Assembly: GCA_003427395.1 (NCBI GenBank)
Contig: BFEA01000473.1
Location: 812,596 to 844,739 of the forward strand
Length of the DNA: 32,144 nucleotides
Source: Chara braunii
Taxonomy: Eukaryota; Streptophyta; Charophyceae; Charales; Characeae
Direction of reading: 5' to 3'
Shown: positions 30,438 to 32,144 of the stretch, one piece after another
How the letters are laid out: every line of letters begins with the position of its first letter
Position numbering within the stretch: the first letter of the stretch is position 1
The notes under the pieces: generated by a model
What the model was told of the DNA's origin: nothing
Databases searched by the model: none
What the model saw: only the letters and a program-made list of their open reading frames with translations
Program-made: the position numbers and the translations under genes

Positions 30438-31752
30438 GAGCTAGGCAGACGCTGTCTGCACTAATGTCCTCTTTGGAACCTACCGCAACATGCGTCTGAC
30501 CGGATCTAAAAATAAATAAAACTGGCGAGTTACCTAGACTACTATTCAAGCGGCATCAACAAAACCTACACAAACTGTACACATTGTCTAGGTCTATCAT
30601 GATTAGTTCTGCACTGAAGATTCGAGAAGAACTGACTAAGGTAGATGACAGTCCTACTCTAGTCAGTCTGTTAGGTGTCCGCAGTCGGTCAACCAACTAA
30701 TCAAAAATAAAACTTAGACTAATGTGAGCAGATGTATGCACAATGGAAATGGTAGTGATGTTCATTTGAGTTCACCATTGGAATCCCCTTCCCCTGTATC
30801 CAACGTACCTATGAGCATCATCAAGCTGCGGTGTCTAAGGTGTGCAACCACAGCCCACCCTTGTGCCCAAGAAGTATGTTTATGACCAGCCTGCCCTTTA
30901 TTTACCCTCGCGTGCAACGAGCCTTACGTCTGACTGATCTGGCTGATCAAGAGGCAATTTGAGGACAGCCCCTGGAGTCCTCAGGAATTCTTTAACGTCG
31001 CAATCAGGACGACGATCACAACCCTTGGAGTCCTCAGGAATTCTTTAACCTCGCAATCAGGACGACGTTCACAATCAGTGGACAATTCAGACCCCAACCA
31101 GAAATATTTATAGACGGTCTGGGAGCGTCACCGTAGGACTGGTCAGTCCGCACACCCTTTCTATCAGCGCAGCAAAGAGCCTCAATGGACAAAGCAGCAT
31201 GGCCTGCATGTACCAATACCCATGGGTTGGCATGGTGACCATGACCCATTCTTCGACCAGGGCCCTTCAGAGGCACCGCCCTCTCCTGCCAAATGCGCCA
31301 CCGGGAAGAATGTCGTCTCTCAAGATAGAGCGCACACGACTCCTCACCAAAGAGAGGACACTCAAGGTGGACTCACTTCCTCACGGTAAGAGAGATTGAG
31401 AGGGTAGACAAGGAATGGGAACAACGTACGAGGAGATAGCTTCCACCAACCACAGATTTCTCACCGATTGGGCCAACGTGCATTTCGATGACCGGTCATT
31501 AGCCTCAATACCACCCACAACGCAATGCAGTGCCACCTCAGCCAAAATGCCACGTCAGCATACTCTCATCATCATGCATACACCCGCTGTCGCCACAGCT
31601 CCCACACTGTCGCCACAGCCTTCCAGCGGCCGGCCTCTCCGCCTAGGCCCCGCTAATCAACCGGCGCCAAAGTATCCTTACTGCACATGAAGCATCGTCA
31701 GCGCACCAAGTCACAATGTCGTCGGTGCCAGGTAAGCAGCGATCACCAACCA
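30438..31752 (-). other. Leader of element 2
   Basis: A long untranslated leader between the primer-binding site and Gag. Homologous to 5974-6845 of element 1. A direct repeat is present: GGAGTCCTCAGGAATTCTTT occurs at 30974 and 31026, followed in both by a near-identical CGCAATCAGGACGACG. No open frame here is supported as a gene. Confidence 0.7.
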
Positions 31753-31764
31753 GCTCCGATACCA
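31753..31764 (-). other. Primer-binding site (initiator-Met tRNA type)
   Basis: The minus strand reads TGGTATCGGAGC, three bases inside the 5' LTR end. The canonical plant element site complementary to the 3' end of initiator-Met tRNA is TGGTATCAGAGC, so one base differs. It fixes the LTR boundary and the element orientation. Confidence 0.88.
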
Positions 31765-31767
31765 AAT

Positions 31768-32144
31768 TGCAAGGAATATGAGTGTGAGCGATATACCTAA
31801 AACCAAGCTGCGAAATCACACAGCTGAACAAGTAGTCGTGTCCCAAGCAGAGAGTACAAATGCACCAAGAAAACCATCCATATAGAGGAATACAATGAAG
31901 TAATGAGCCAATGTCCAAGCCCGTAAACCACACCAACACAGTATCCAAATTCGCTCTCCTGTCTGTCGCTCGGCGCCCAGCCTATTCTACCTGACTAGCC
32001 TACTACAGCCGGTTCACGCAACAAGATCCCTTTGACTAGGTACGTATCTTGTCACCCTCAATCAGACCTTGATTACCCCACACAGCGCCTCCTTCCCTGA
32101 AGACCACCTGATCATCCGCTGTACCCCCGGGCCCGGCTATGGCT
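31768..32144 (-). repeat. 5' LTR of Gypsy element 2 (partial)
   Basis: Starts TGCAAGGAATATG on the plus strand, so the minus-strand LTR ends with TTGCA. It matches 24079-24460, with short indels (for example extra TAATGAGC near 31898 and a deletion near 32128). The rest lies beyond the window. Confidence 0.9.
31878..31887 (-). promoter_or_regulatory. Candidate TATA box in the 5' LTR
   Basis: CTCTATATGG on the minus strand, identical to the copy in the 3' LTR at 24189-24198. This copy would drive the genomic transcript if active. Confidence 0.35.

Larger units (their letters stand above)
24079..32144 (-). mobile_element. Ty3/Gypsy chromovirus-like element 2
   Basis: A nearly full element on the minus strand: 3' LTR (24079-25114), polypurine tract, chromodomain, integrase, RNase H, RT, protease, CCHC remnant, Gag, leader, primer-binding site (31753-31764), and the beginning of the 5' LTR (from 31768). 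The visible parts of the two LTRs differ by roughly 5-8% plus a few short indels, so the insertion is old. It is related to element 1 across gag and pol (for example GECHDATGHFGYKKT in both). Stops and frameshifts make it defective. Confidence 0.93.

Noticed and set aside
1-32144. Altered genetic code with TAG as Gln
   Set aside because: Stops also include TGA at Arg and Trp, plus frameshifts and deletions in the same elements; decay explains all of them.

Overview
This is a stretch of eukaryotic nuclear repeat DNA with no recognisable host gene. It is built from decayed retroelements and repeat-rich non-coding sequence. The content points to the green-plant lineage: chromodomain Ty3/Gypsy elements, a primer-binding site matching initiator-Met tRNA, and premature stops of the kind left by 5-methylcytosine decay. 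A charophyte alga such as Chara is my impression only; no sequence in the window proves it. Runs of N show a draft assembly.

Layout. 1-6917: a minus-strand Ty3/Gypsy chromovirus-like element. Its 3' LTR is cut by the window edge and its 5' LTR is missing. 6918-11235: non-coding DNA holding two diverged copies (A 6918-7400, B 9664-10140) of a repeat whose stems differ in sequence but still pair, followed by a run of back-to-back perfect hairpins. 11880-13340: two tandem arrays, one an alternating ~124-bp unit, the other seven copies of a conserved ~21-nt core inside variable but self-complementary arms. 14593-16790: a LINE whose RT end and zinc-finger region (minus strand) meet its endonuclease domain (plus strand) head to head at GTTTAAAC, the expected form of a twin-priming 5' inversion. 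17020-18780: no gene, but several short tandem duplications. 18823-20707: a second hairpin-dense block with a compound microsatellite. 20739-23815: a decayed minus-strand reverse transcriptase of the GIPMGT type (closest by eye to Penelope-like RTs), followed by a Josephin-like cysteine-protease domain. 24079-32144: a second minus-strand Gypsy element of the same broad family, with complete 3' LTR, polypurine tract, pol, gag, leader, primer-binding site and the first 377 bp of its 5' LTR.

How the parts work together. Each Gypsy element once encoded Gag (with a CCHC knuckle) followed by protease, reverse transcriptase, RNase H, integrase and a chromodomain, copied between LTRs from a tRNA primer. 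All copies here carry stops, frameshifts or deletions and should be inactive unless helped in trans. The most interesting material is the structured non-coding repeats (A/B copies, the 12.7-13.3 kb array and the two hairpin blocks) and the RT plus Josephin-like arrangement.
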